A stretch of 39,091 nucleotides of DNA from Bacteroidales bacterium (GCA_017561025.1 JAFZDU010000093.1:1-39091); one strand, 5' to 3'; counted from the first letter of the stretch, positions 1-7,459 are shown. Program-made: numbers and translations. Notes: generated by a model not told the origin, from the letters alone.

Positions 1-42
1 GCTCCCAAAGCAGGTGCGCTAGCCGGACTGCGCTATGCCCCG
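1..42 (-). tRNA. tRNA-Pro (TGG), 3' part cut off by the window edge
   Basis: On the minus strand the 5' acceptor strand CGGGGCA begins at 42, followed by the D arm and the anticodon arm CTGCT-TTGGGA-GC, giving anticodon TGG. The variable loop, T arm and 3' acceptor strand lie outside the window. It follows tRNA-Ser by about ten bases on the same strand, so the two are probably one transcript. Confidence 0.85.
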
Positions 43-52
43 ATAATCGCGG

Positions 53-140
53 CGGAGAAGGGGGGATTCGAACCCCCGGTAGCCTTTGGGACTACGACAG
101 TTTAGCAAACTGTTGGTTTCAGCCACTCACCCACCTCTCC
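53..140 (-). tRNA. tRNA-Ser (GCT)
   Basis: Minus-strand cloverleaf. Acceptor GGAGAGG (140-134) pairs with CTTCTCC (60-54) with one G-T wobble. The anticodon stem is ACAGT/ACTGT with loop TTGCTAA, so the anticodon is GCT and reads AGC/AGT. There is a long class II variable arm, and the T arm is GGGGG-TTCGAAT-CCCCC. CCA is not encoded, as is usual in Bacteroidota. Confidence 0.95.
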
Positions 141-162
141 GTGTTCCGTGGTTTTGCGAGTG

Positions 163-192
163 CAAAGGTACATCTTTTTTTTATATATCCAA
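163..192 (-). promoter_or_regulatory. Promoter of the tRNA-Ser/tRNA-Pro unit
   Basis: Read on the minus strand, a Bacteroidota -7 box TACCTTTG lies at 170-163 and a TTG at 192-190 sits exactly 19 bases upstream. This matches the known TTTG / TAnnTTTG architecture of the Bacteroides primary sigma factor. The -7 box lies about 22 bases before the tRNA-Ser 5' end. Confidence 0.7.
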
Positions 193-250
193 CACTTTTT
201 AAAAAAAAAATTATTTTTTTTATTTTTTCTCATATTTTAACATTAATAAA

Positions 251-258
251 TAACTTTG
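251..258 (+). promoter_or_regulatory. Putative -7 box of the alkaline phosphatase gene
   Basis: TAACTTTG fits TAnnTTTG and lies 17 bases before the ATG at 276, giving a very short leader. I see no clear TTTG box at the expected upstream spacing, so the call rests on the -7 element alone. Confidence 0.45.
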
Positions 259-275
259 TAGATAAATATTTCATT

Positions 276-1349
276 ATGAAAAAACACTTGTATTTATTAG
301 CATTATCAATCGTAACATCCTTATTATTAACATCTTGCAATAATAACAATATTTCAAATTCAACAGACAAGCCTCAAAACGTCATACTATTAATTGGCGA
401 TGGAATGAGTACTACTCAGATATGTTCTGCTATGTTAGCAATGGATAAAAACACCATTTTTGAGCAATTTTCCGTCTCAGGATTAGTAAAAACACGCTCA
501 AAATCTCACAAAATTACCGATTCTGCCGCAGGAGGCACTGCAATAGCCACCGGACACAAAACAAATAACGGCATGATTGGAATGAATTCAGACAGCATTC
601 CTGTGCCAAGTATTCTAGAAATTCTCTCAGACCAAGGCTTGAAAACAGGTGTAATCGCTACATCTTATATCACACATGCCACTCCTGCTTCTTTCGTGGC
701 AAAGAATATCAACAGAAATAAATATGAAGAAATCGCAAATGACTTCGCAAATTGTGAAAAAGTAGATTTATTAATAGGTGGAGGAAGAAAGCACTTCAAC
801 AAACGTAGCGATAGCCTCAATTTAATAGAAAAAATGCAAAACAACGGATGGCATTATTACGACACATTAATTAATATAGACAGTAATCTTGAAAAGATAT
901 TTATCCTTGCAGACGAAAACCACCTTCCTGCATATCCACAAAGAGGCAACTTCTTACCTGAAGCCACATCTCTCGCACTAAAGAATCTGGAAAACAAAAA
1001 CGGTTTCTTCCTTATGGTTGAAGGCTCGCAAATTGACTTCGCATGCCATAATAACGACTCTACATATTTGGTGAATGAAATGATCGATTTCGACAACACC
1101 ATCAAGGTGGCTCTAGATTATGCCAAAGTAAATAAAAACACACTTGTCATTGTCACAGCAGACCATGAAACAGGAGGTCTCAGCATTGTAGATCCAGAAG
1201 GACGATACACAAAGACCGACCTCCATTTTTCAACTGGCAGCCACTCCCCGCTCCTAGTTCCAATCTTCGCTTTTGGCCCTGGAGCAAATAATTTCACAGG
1301 AATTATGGATAATACCGATATTATGAAAAAAATCATTAGTATAATGTAA
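276..1349 (+). CDS. Alkaline phosphatase, PhoA family, lipoprotein
   Basis: A 357-residue alkaline phosphatase that hydrolyses phosphate monoesters outside the cytoplasm. The frame is open from 141, but the ATG at 276 is preferred because it starts a lipoprotein signal peptide (basic KK, hydrophobic core, lipobox LLLTSC with Cys21) and lies just after a promoter box. Metal-site and active-site motifs in order are IGDGMS (Asp42), TDSAAGGTA (nucleophile Ser83 in the DSAA context), VEGSQID and TADHETGG (ligands DH and E), and a C-terminal HS. The family assignment is firm. The Cys21 lipobox predicts a membrane-anchored periplasmic or surface lipoprotein. It stands alone between divergent tRNA genes and the RRM gene, and no Pho-box-like site was recognised. 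The 133 bases downstream hold no further gene, only the RRM promoter region. Confidence 0.9.
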   Translation: MKKHLYLLALSIVTSLLLTSCNNNNISNSTDKPQNVILLIGDGMSTTQICSAMLAMDKNTIFEQFSVSGLVKTRSKSHKITDSAAGGTAIATGHKTNNGMIGMNSDSIPVPSILEILSDQGLKTGVIATSYITHATPASFVAKNINRNKYEEIANDFANCEKVDLLIGGGRKHFNKRSDSLNLIEKMQNNGWHYYDTLINIDSNLEKIFILADENHLPAYPQRGNFLPEATSLALKNLENKNGFFLMVEGSQIDFACHNNDSTYLVNEMIDFDNTIKVALDYAKVNKNTLVIVTADHETGGLSIVDPEGRYTKTDLHFSTGSHSPLLVPIFAFGPGANNFTGIMDNTDIMKKIISIM

Positions 1350-1403
1350 TAAAACTGGCAAAATATTTTAAAGATAACATTTCATCAATTGAAATAATAT
1401 TTG

Positions 1404-1411
1404 TACTTTTG
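1404..1411 (+). promoter_or_regulatory. Putative -7 box of the RRM gene
   Basis: TACTTTTG matches TAnnTTTG and lies 71 bases upstream of the RRM start at 1483. The upstream TTG at 1389-1391 is too close to be a normal partner box, so only the -7 element is supported. The leader between is AT-rich and has no Shine-Dalgarno sequence. Confidence 0.45.
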
Positions 1412-1482
1412 CAATACAAAGTTATTATAGAGATTTTATTTCAACGGATTAGTTTTTACAATTAGAGAATGTTATTTTTATC

Positions 1483-1743
1483 ATGAAGATTTTTGTTGCG
1501 AAGTTGGGATTTTACACCAAGGCTGATGATTTGGTTGCACTTTTTAGCAAATTCGGTAAAGTTGATTCTGCAAAAGTAATTATGGACAGAGACACCAATC
1601 GTTCCAAATGTTATGGATTTGTTGAGATGCCTAACGATGCTGAGGCATACGCTGCTATCGTCGAACTTGATGATTGTATCTTTCAAGGTAGTACAATTGA
1701 CGTAAAAAAATCAAAATTAGGACAAGTCACTTACACAATATAA
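1483..1743 (+). CDS. Small RNA-binding protein with one RRM domain
   Basis: An 86-residue protein made almost entirely of one RNA recognition motif. RNP2 is KIFVAKL (residues 2-8) and RNP1 is KCYGFVEM (42-49), which carries the conserved aromatic and glycine residues; FSKFGKV marks the loop after helix 1. Single-RRM proteins of this size are common in Bacteroidota, where Hfq is often absent, and Rbp proteins in Bacteroides have been linked to global control of mRNA, including polysaccharide loci. RNA binding is well supported by the motifs, but the targets are unknown. The tail after the RRM is short and lacks the glycine-rich extension seen in cyanobacterial relatives. It is monocistronic, with tRNA-Arg about 100 bases downstream behind its own promoter. 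Confidence 0.9.
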   Translation: MKIFVAKLGFYTKADDLVALFSKFGKVDSAKVIMDRDTNRSKCYGFVEMPNDAEAYAAIVELDDCIFQGSTIDVKKSKLGQVTYTI

Positions 1744-1799
1744 CAGCTTATCGTTTGATTTATAAGCAAATAAACATTTTAAAAAAAATATCATTTTTT

Positions 1800-1831
1800 T
1801 TGTGTTTGTTTAAATAAAAATTGTATCTTTG
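1800..1831 (+). promoter_or_regulatory. Promoter of tRNA-Arg
   Basis: The -7 box TATCTTTG is at 1824-1831. Upstream candidates are TTG at 1800-1802 (21-base spacing) and TTTG at 1805-1808 (15-base spacing). The tRNA begins 17 bases after the -7 box. Confidence 0.65.
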
Positions 1832-1847
1832 CAAACGCAAATGCGAT

Positions 1848-1921
1848 GGTTCGGTAGCTCAGCTGGATAGAGCAACAGCCTTCTAAGCTGTGGGTCTTGG
1901 GTTCGAATCCCAACCGGATCA
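1848..1921 (+). tRNA. tRNA-Arg (TCT)
   Basis: Acceptor GGTTCGG pairs with CCGGATC (two wobbles), discriminator A at 1921. The D arm is GCTC/GAGC, the anticodon stem ACAGC/GCTGT has loop CTTCTAA (anticodon TCT, reads AGA), and the T arm is TTGGG-TTCGAAT-CCCAA. No encoded CCA. Confidence 0.95.
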
Positions 1922-1933
1922 CAAAATTAAATG

Positions 1934-1962
1934 AGACTGGCTTAACTAAGTCAGTCTTTTTG
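1934..1962 (+). terminator. Intrinsic terminator of tRNA-Arg
   Basis: AGACTGGCTTA (1934-1944) pairs with TAAGTCAGTCT (1947-1957) over 11 positions with one G-T pair and a two-base loop, and is followed at once by a T run. It lies 13 bases after the tRNA and about 20 bases before pncB, so pncB must be initiated inside or beyond it, or by read-through. Confidence 0.8.
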
Positions 1963-1982
1963 TTTATAAAACATTCATTGAT

Positions 1983-3449
1983 ATGGATTTGAATATTTCT
2001 TATTGCTCAGATAAGTACCAATACACTATGGGAAAGTCTTTCTACGAAAGTGGAATGAAGGACAAGCGTGCTGTTTTCAACCTCTTCTACAGAAAAGCAC
2101 CTGACACAAACAACTGGGCAGTCGTGAGCGGAATCACAGAAGTCTTGGAAGTAATAAAAGGCCTCAACTGCGGAGATGAGAGTTTCTTCGAGAAATTCCT
2201 TCCTGGCGACGACTACAAAGAAGTGCGTCAATATTTCGCCAATATGAAATTCACCGGCAACGTCTATGCTATGCGCGAGGGCGAAATCGCTTTCCCTACA
2301 CAGCCGATAATAACCATAGAAGCTCCTATCATTGAAGGACAGGTTCTTGAGACTCCACTCCTATCAATCATGAACCACCAGATGGCAGTCGCGACAAAAG
2401 CATCTCGAGTGACAAGAAGCACAACAAAACCTGTCAGCGAATTCGGCAGCCGTCGCGCTCATGGTCCTTGGGCAGCCATCTACGGAGGCAAAGCGGCTCT
2501 CATCGGAGGTTGCGCCAACAGTTCCAATATAGTATCAGGAATGAAATTCGGTTTCCCTTCCGTCGGAACAATGGCACACAGCTACGTCACAGCATTCGGA
2601 TGCAGCATCAAAGGCGAATTCACAGCTTTCGACACTTATATTAAGACACATAAATCAGAAGCACTCATATTATTAATAGACACCTACGACACTTTGAGAT
2701 GCGGCGTCAAAAACGCCATCAAGGCATTCAAAGAAAACGGCATCGATGACAGTTATCCTTACGGATACGGCATCAGACTCGACAGCGGCGACTTGACATA
2801 CCTCTCTGTAAAATGTAGAGAAATGCTCGACGAAGCAGGACTTAAAAACTGCAAGATATTCGCCACTAACGCATTAGATGAATATCTTATCACAGAGTTG
2901 GAACGTCAAGGATGCCAGGTAGATTCATACGGCGTTGGTGACGCCATCGCGACAAGCAAGCACAACCCTTGTTTTGGCAATGTATTCAAACTCGTTCAAA
3001 TCGATGATATGCCTGTGTTGAAACGCTCAGAAGAGACAACGAAACTCATCAACCCTGGTTTCCAAATCACCTACAGAATCATCCAAAACGGAAGATTCAA
3101 AGTAGACATCACCTGTCTCCGCGGCGACGAAACATCGAAGAAAATCGAGGCAGGAAAGACAATCACCGTACGCGACGAACGCGACAGATTCAAATCCATG
3201 ACATTTGAAGAAGGCAAATATGAGTTCCGCGCTTTACAACAACAGATAGTAAAAGACGGCGAGATCACATATCAAGATAGAACGATACAAGAGAAACAAG
3301 CATATTACAAAGACAACCTTGCGCATCTCGACGACTCACAAAAGCGTCTCATCAACCCACATTATTATAAATGTGACATCTCAAACGCGCTTTATGACTT
3401 AAAGAACAAGTTAATCGACAATTTGGTCAAGGAAATAGAGGAACTTTGA
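1983..3449 (+). CDS. pncB: Nicotinate phosphoribosyltransferase
   Basis: A 488-residue enzyme of NAD salvage that joins nicotinate and PRPP, with ATP hydrolysis, to give nicotinate mononucleotide in the cytosol. Recognisable family segments are the N-terminal YCSDKYQYTMGKSFY, FNLFYRKAP, the histidine-containing GSRRAHGPWAAIYGG block (the phosphorylated histidine region of the family), GMKFGFPSVGTMAHS, the phosphate-binding GIRLDSGDLTYLS, and SYGVGDAIATS. The length fits the longer, two-domain form of the family. The first ATG after the tRNA terminator starts directly with the conserved family N-terminus, so the start is secure. It has no operon partner. Codons are enriched in C-ending forms compared with neighbours, which suggests good expression. 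A long imperfect hairpin with a T-rich tail follows the stop. Confidence 0.92.
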   Translation: MDLNISYCSDKYQYTMGKSFYESGMKDKRAVFNLFYRKAPDTNNWAVVSGITEVLEVIKGLNCGDESFFEKFLPGDDYKEVRQYFANMKFTGNVYAMREGEIAFPTQPIITIEAPIIEGQVLETPLLSIMNHQMAVATKASRVTRSTTKPVSEFGSRRAHGPWAAIYGGKAALIGGCANSSNIVSGMKFGFPSVGTMAHSYVTAFGCSIKGEFTAFDTYIKTHKSEALILLIDTYDTLRCGVKNAIKAFKENGIDDSYPYGYGIRLDSGDLTYLSVKCREMLDEAGLKNCKIFATNALDEYLITELERQGCQVDSYGVGDAIATSKHNPCFGNVFKLVQIDDMPVLKRSEETTKLINPGFQITYRIIQNGRFKVDITCLRGDETSKKIEAGKTITVRDERDRFKSMTFEEGKYEFRALQQQIVKDGEITYQDRTIQEKQAYYKDNLAHLDDSQKRLINPHYYKCDISNALYDLKNKLIDNLVKEIEEL

Positions 3450-3471
3450 TTAGAAACTCAAAATTTCAGAA

Positions 3472-3547
3472 CCTCAAAATCTCAGAATCTCAGAACTTCA
3501 AAATTTTTGAGATTTTGAGATTTTCAGTTTCTGAGGTTTTATTTTTA
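3472..3547 (+). terminator. Long imperfect hairpin after pncB
   Basis: The left arm, starting AACCTCAAAATCTCAGAA, can fold back on the right arm, ending in TTTCAGTTTCTGAGGTTTT, which is followed by a T-rich tail (TATTTTTATA). The arms are built from CTCAAAAT / CTCAGAAT-like short repeats, so the stem is imperfect but long. It probably ends the pncB transcript. Confidence 0.55.
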
Positions 3548-3617
3548 TAATAGCGGGGCTGCGTTAGGGATTGGAGCGGCATCCTTTGCGAGATAATGGG
3601 GTTTGGGATTCGGGAAC

Positions 3618-3659
3618 GGGAATTTGGGAGCGGGGAGCGGGAATTTGGGAGCGGGGAAA
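3618..3659 (+). repeat. G-rich 21-bp tandem repeat, two copies
   Basis: Two consecutive 21-bp units begin with GGGAATTTGGGAGCGGGG (3618-3638 and 3639-3659) and differ only in the last two bases. A related partial unit precedes them. The stretch is strikingly G-rich in an AT-rich intergenic region and could form G-quadruplex-like structures. No credible gene covers it. Confidence 0.75.
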
Positions 3660-3723
3660 ATTTAAGCGGAGCAAAGATAGAGCGGAAAGCCCGACGGCTT
3701 TGCCGGAACGCCCAAAGAAAAGA

Positions 3724-3795
3724 CACCGAGACACCAAGTCACCAAGTCACCAAGTCACCGAGTCACCAAGTCACTGAGATACCGAGATGCTGAGG
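3724..3795 (+). repeat. 8-bp tandem repeat, nine units
   Basis: Nine units of eight bases with consensus CACCAAGT. Units 2, 3, 4 and 6 are exact; the outer units decay (CACCGAGA, CACTGAGA, TACCGAGA, TGCTGAGG). Frames cross it because it lacks stops, but the period is not a multiple of three and the encoded peptides look meaningless, so I treat it as non-coding. Confidence 0.85.
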
Positions 3796-3844
3796 GGAAT
3801 AGTTTTTAAAAAACTTCAAAATTTCAAAATCTCAGAAGTTCAAA

Positions 3845-3900
3845 AGTTCAAAGTTCAGAGTTCAGAGTTCAGAGCTCAAAGCTCAAAGCTCAAAGTTCAT
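3845..3900 (+). repeat. 7-bp tandem repeat, eight units
   Basis: Eight consecutive 7-bp units: AGTTCAA, then AGTTCAG three times, AGCTCAA three times, and a final AGTTCAT. The blockwise homogenisation of variants indicates local duplication. It ends 12 bases before a palindrome in the rubrerythrin promoter region. Confidence 0.85.
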
Positions 3901-3911
3901 TATTGACAAAA

Positions 3912-3927
3912 TCGATATTGTTATCGA
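3912..3927 (+). promoter_or_regulatory. Candidate operator upstream of rubrerythrin
   Basis: TCGATA (3912-3917) and TATCGA (3922-3927) form a perfect 6-bp inverted repeat around four bases, ending ten bases before the TTTG box. Position and symmetry suit a dimeric regulator. A redox regulator such as OxyR or PerR would make sense for rubrerythrin, but I do not see a defined consensus for either. Confidence 0.35.
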
Positions 3928-3936
3928 AAATATCTG

Positions 3937-3968
3937 TTTGACGAGTGTTTCTTTTCGTTATATTTTTG
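3937..3968 (+). promoter_or_regulatory. Promoter of rubrerythrin
   Basis: TTTG at 3937-3940, a 20-base spacer and TATTTTTG at 3961-3968 give a full Bacteroidota promoter. The leader to the ATG at 4103 is about 128 bases and very A-rich, a feature associated with efficient translation in this phylum. Confidence 0.7.
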
Positions 3969-4102
3969 CAGCGTAAAACAAAACAAAAAGTAAAAACAAA
4001 GATCAGAAAAAAAACAGAAAAAAATTAGTCCGATAAAACAAAAAGACTATATATTTGTTGAGTAAATAAACTAATACACGAACTTAAAAAAAACATTGAA
4101 TC

Positions 4103-4678
4103 ATGAAAAGCGTAAAAGGCACACAAACAGAAAAAAATCTTTTGAAATCATTTGCAGGCGAATCACAAGCACGCTCACGTTATAAATTCTTCGCATCACA
4201 AGCACGTAAAGACGGTTACGAACAAATCGCAGCTATCTTCGAAGAAACAGCAGAACAAGAAAAAGAACACGCAAAACGTTTCTTCAAATTCTTAGAAGGC
4301 GGCATGGTTGAAATCACAGCATGTTATCCAGCTGGCGTCATCGGCACAACAATGGAAAACTTACGCGCTGCTGCAGAAGGCGAAAACGAAGAATGGGTTG
4401 AGCTCTATCCAGAATTCGCACGTATCGCTGACGAAGAAGGTTTCCCAGCAATCGCAACAGCATGGAGAAAGATCTCTGAGGTTGAAGCTTTCCACGAACA
4501 ACGCTACCGCCAATTGTTATCTCGCGTTGAAGCTGGTCAAGTATTTGAACGTGAAGAAGAAATCGAATGGCAATGCCGTAACTGCGGTTATGTACACAAA
4601 GGCAAATCAGCTCCTAAAGCATGTCCAGCATGCGTACATCCACAGGCTTTCTTCGAACCAAAAAAAGACAATTATTGA
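4103..4678 (+). CDS. rbr: Rubrerythrin
   Basis: A 191-residue non-haem iron peroxidase that reduces hydrogen peroxide in the cytoplasm of anaerobes. The N-terminal ferritin-like four-helix domain supplies the diiron ligands, including Glu20 in FAGESQARSRY, the first ExxH (Glu53-His56 in EQEKEHAKRF) and the second in VEAFHEQRY. The C-terminal rubredoxin domain shows CRNCGYVH and CPACVHPQ, two CxxC pairs for the Fe(S-Cys)4 centre. Length and order match classical rubrerythrin. Codon use is strongly biased (GAA, GCA, CGT), as in highly expressed genes. It is monocistronic with a strong promoter, a candidate operator upstream and an intrinsic terminator downstream. Catalase- or SOD-type genes are not present nearby. 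Confidence 0.95.
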   Translation: MKSVKGTQTEKNLLKSFAGESQARSRYKFFASQARKDGYEQIAAIFEETAEQEKEHAKRFFKFLEGGMVEITACYPAGVIGTTMENLRAAAEGENEEWVELYPEFARIADEEGFPAIATAWRKISEVEAFHEQRYRQLLSRVEAGQVFEREEEIEWQCRNCGYVHKGKSAPKACPACVHPQAFFEPKKDNY

Positions 4679-4686
4679 TTTGGAGT

Positions 4687-4721
4687 AAAGGCTAAAGGCT
4701 AAGGGCTAAAGACTAAAGGCT
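4687..4721 (+). repeat. 7-bp tandem repeat, five units
   Basis: AAAGGCT, AAAGGCT, AAGGGCT, AAAGACT, AAAGGCT, starting nine bases after the rubrerythrin stop. The next 110 bases are low-complexity DNA rich in ACTAACT-like words and hold no gene. Confidence 0.85.
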
Positions 4722-4831
4722 ACAAATTACTACACTAACTATAACAACTATTTATTGACTAACAACTTAGACTACTGATACTAACTAATTACACTAACTT
4801 AACTAAGGCACTGAATAGTCAATATAACAAC

Positions 4832-4864
4832 AAGAGTCGAGAAAATCTCGACTCTTTATTTTTT
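4832..4864 (+). terminator. Intrinsic terminator of rubrerythrin
   Basis: AAGAGTCGAGA (4832-4842) and TCTCGACTCTT (4846-4856) form a perfect 11-bp stem with an AAA loop, followed by TATTTTTT. It lies about 150 bases after the stop, so the tandem repeats are transcribed. The same hairpin may help end the minus-strand surface operon. Confidence 0.85.
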
Positions 4865-4876
4865 AATACCTTTTTA

Positions 4877-5116
4877 TCATTTCTCATTCTTCATCTTATA
4901 AAGAACGCCCAAGGCTGTCAGTATAACCAATCCGTTGCCTAATGGAACAGACTGGTCGTTTGTATTGCCATGTGATGAAGGAAGGTTTGGTGCGCCTCCC
5001 ATCCAAGTGGTGTTTCTTTCTTCTGTATTAGAATAATTGAAGAATCCGTCACTCTGCGCATCGGCATTCATCATGAAGCCTAGTACAAATATTGCTGTTA
5101 TTATATACTTTTTCAT
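4877..5116 (-). CDS. Small secreted protein with a C-terminal hydrophobic anchor-like segment
   Basis: A 79-residue protein with a signal peptide (KK, hydrophobic core, cleavage near NADA/QSD). The mature part is short and polar. The C-terminus has a PLGNG motif, a hydrophobic run (LVILTALGVLY) and a basic tail (KMKNEK). That tripartite layout resembles protein-sorting tails, and I recall similar short PLGxG tails in other Bacteroidales secreted proteins, but I cannot assign a named family. It starts nine bases after the stop of the upstream 777-residue type IX cargo gene on the same strand, so it is probably the last gene of that operon. Function is unknown; it may be an accessory or anchoring factor for the surface proteins. 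Confidence 0.65.
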   Translation of the reverse strand: MKKYIITAIFVLGFMMNADAQSDGFFNYSNTEERNTTWMGGAPNLPSSHGNTNDQSVPLGNGLVILTALGVLYKMKNEK

Positions 5117-5125
5117 ATCTGCTTA

Positions 5126-7459
5126 TTATCTGTTAACTACAAACTTTTGAGTTTTGACGCCTTTGTCATCTGTTTTTTGAATAACATATGTGCCAGCATT
5201 GAAGCCTTCTATTGAAATATGATCCATAGCATCTGTGCAGTTAGTTTCATAAACGCAACGACCCATTACATCATAGATGTTTATCGCAGCATCGCCATTG
5301 ATGTCATTTACGATCAACGCTGCATTGTTGACATAAACGAAATTCTGCACTGAGTCCGGTGTTGTACCAATGCTTGTAGTGATAATGAAACGTTCCGCTG
5401 CATCCTTTGATCCTGCCATAAATGAATACTCTTTTTCTAAAAGCATATTAACACTTACGCCTGTTGCCTTATCTAAGAGATAAAGATTTTCAAACTCGCC
5501 TTGGATATCGAATGTCAATGTATATGCACCCATTTCTTTAGCTTCAAAATAAACTGGTATCTCTGTAACATCCTTACTATAGTTATAGATACCGTAGCTA
5601 TATTTATTGTCATTGACATACAACAATGCTACACCTTTGTTAAAGTTTTCCATTTTCTGGAATCCGCTGTTCTCATTTTCACCGAAACGGATGATGAGGT
5701 TATCGCTGCCATTCTTGCCTGATGAAACGATATTGACATAGCTGTCTTCTTTAAGGTTTCTTGTTATTGCTTTTGAAATCGTCACCTCGTTCTTTTGACC
5801 TTCGACAGATTTTACCATAAAGCCCTCGCCTGTTCTGATAAAGCCATCTGTGTAATATTTGTAACTGCCGTCTTTGCCATCTACCATAGCATAGCCGTCA
5901 TAGACGCCCACTACACTAACATTAGCGTTCCAGTCAATATCAAATGGATATGGGTTGCCTAAAAGACTGAAGTTAGCCAGATTGTTGTCTGATGAATAGG
6001 CATTAGCTTTCATTGTATATGAAGGTTCATTATTAAGGTTGCCTTTGAAATCTGACACTGACTCTGACTGATATGAAACGAGATATCCTCTGCCGCTTTC
6101 GAAAGCACTATCTTCCAAAACAACAACATCTTTAAATTCAACATTGTCAATATTCAATTGTGCAGAGCCAAACTCTTCAACATAATGATAGAATGCAAGA
6201 TATACACTTTCTCCTTTATATGCACTCAAGTCAATTGTAAATGTTTCTGCTTCTTGATTTGTCAATGAATAATCTCCAATCTCTATATCAAAATCAGCCG
6301 CATTATCATTTGACTTTTTAGACAACAACACTTTAAATGTTTCTGGAATTTCATCATATTCACCCCATGCATCAAAAGTTAAGATTGTTTTTTCTGTAAT
6401 TGTAAATTGTGGTGACACCAGATAATTTTTTGCCAAGACATCCTCTTCTGTATCTCCATCAAAAGAAACAGAATACACATTTTTTCTAGTTTTATATTCC
6501 CAATTCTTGCCATCTTTGTCAGCATCAATTTTTGTCCAACCTGCATTAAAAGGATTTGTAGAAAAACTATATGTATTCGTTGTAAGCTTCTTCAAATTCA
6601 CCCATTGGTATTCTTTTGTACCGTCATACATATAAAGATCGTAGTCTCCGTTTGCAGGAACGAAGTCGGTAACATTAGCATTAGCCACCGGTGATGCCAC
6701 GAACTGCCAACCGCTCATATCTTCTTCACCCCAAGAGTTTTCTGGTGTCTCAATATTGTTCTTGAATGTAGCAGCTACATTATCACTGTTTTGGAATATC
6801 TGTCCGCCTTCTTCAAGTACTAAAGCATCGACATCTGTATTTGTCAAAGTACCAATGACTGTCAAGATACCACCTTCTGCTATTGTAAGTGACTTGCCTT
6901 CGTTAACAACAAGATTGTTTACTTCGATGTCACCGCCTTCTGCTATTGTGACATCAGCATCTATAATAACATCCTCTGTATCTGTTGGAACAGTGCTTTC
7001 ATCCCATACAGCATCTTCATCGAATGTATATGGAGGTATTTCGAAGAATATTTCAAAAGGATTGTCTGTGCTACCGATAGTCTTGTTAACCTCATAAACG
7101 ACTGTATTGTCTGTGACATAGTTCAAGACTTCTTGCTTTTCATGGTCATACACCTTAAATGTAATAACATCACCGTTATTGCCATAGATTGTGATATAAG
7201 CCATATATCTGTCTATATTTGATTCTTCTACAATTATATGTTGCAATCTTTTACTACCAACCAAAGTTTCACCGCAAAATGCTCCTAGCTCAATGTTTGT
7301 TCCTCTTTGTTCTACATTGTCTATTTTAACAACTGCAATAACACCCATATTGGTCTCCTGATTTGTATCAGGTTTCCAATAATTCTCATTGGTTTCCTGC
7401 CCATAAGAAAATCGACATAACAATGTCAACAATGTTAAAAATAATAAACTTCTTTTCAT
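5126..7459 (-). CDS. Type IX-secreted surface protein with a cleaved-adhesin-like domain
   Basis: A 777-residue exported protein. A signal peptide (MKRSLLFLTLL, cleavage near SYG/QET) is followed by a domain of about 100 residues with the signature ELGAFCGE, GSKRL and ITIYG, which also occurs in the neighbouring giant protein. Next is a stretch rich in Val/Ile with DVIIDADVTI-like repeats. A domain resembling the cleaved-adhesin (jelly-roll) family of gingipain-type proteins follows, with WEYKTRKN, YLVSPQFTI, LTFDAWGEY and AQLNIDNVEF. The last 75 residues form a type IX secretion C-terminal domain ending NIYDVMG, FNAGTYVIQK, QKFVVNR, which directs export through the Por system and surface attachment. 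It lies 65 bases downstream of the giant leucine-rich protein and 9 bases upstream of the small secreted protein. Ligand is unknown. Confidence 0.8.
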   Translation of the reverse strand: MKRSLLFLTLLTLLCRFSYGQETNENYWKPDTNQETNMGVIAVVKIDNVEQRGTNIELGAFCGETLVGSKRLQHIIVEESNIDRYMAYITIYGNNGDVITFKVYDHEKQEVLNYVTDNTVVYEVNKTIGSTDNPFEIFFEIPPYTFDEDAVWDESTVPTDTEDVIIDADVTIAEGGDIEVNNLVVNEGKSLTIAEGGILTVIGTLTNTDVDALVLEEGGQIFQNSDNVAATFKNNIETPENSWGEEDMSGWQFVASPVANANVTDFVPANGDYDLYMYDGTKEYQWVNLKKLTTNTYSFSTNPFNAGWTKIDADKDGKNWEYKTRKNVYSVSFDGDTEEDVLAKNYLVSPQFTITEKTILTFDAWGEYDEIPETFKVLLSKKSNDNAADFDIEIGDYSLTNQEAETFTIDLSAYKGESVYLAFYHYVEEFGSAQLNIDNVEFKDVVVLEDSAFESGRGYLVSYQSESVSDFKGNLNNEPSYTMKANAYSSDNNLANFSLLGNPYPFDIDWNANVSVVGVYDGYAMVDGKDGSYKYYTDGFIRTGEGFMVKSVEGQKNEVTISKAITRNLKEDSYVNIVSSGKNGSDNLIIRFGENENSGFQKMENFNKGVALLYVNDNKYSYGIYNYSKDVTEIPVYFEAKEMGAYTLTFDIQGEFENLYLLDKATGVSVNMLLEKEYSFMAGSKDAAERFIITTSIGTTPDSVQNFVYVNNAALIVNDINGDAAINIYDVMGRCVYETNCTDAMDHISIEGFNAGTYVIQKTDDKGVKTQKFVVNR

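Noticed and set aside
141-275. N-terminal extension of the alkaline phosphatase frame from 141
   Set aside because: It overlaps the divergent tRNA promoter, is Phe/Ile/Lys-rich DNA noise, and would bury the lipoprotein signal peptide that begins at 276.
1921-1982. Riboswitch upstream of pncB
   Set aside because: Only the tRNA terminator hairpin is present in 61 bases, with no room for an aptamer.
3571-3793. Short open frames through the G-rich and 8-bp repeats
   Set aside because: They exist because the repeats lack stops. Products are low complexity, two frames are equally open, and no promoter or family supports them.
3724-3900. Possible CRISPR array
   Set aside because: The repeats are contiguous 7-8 bp units without spacers, and no cas gene is present in the window.
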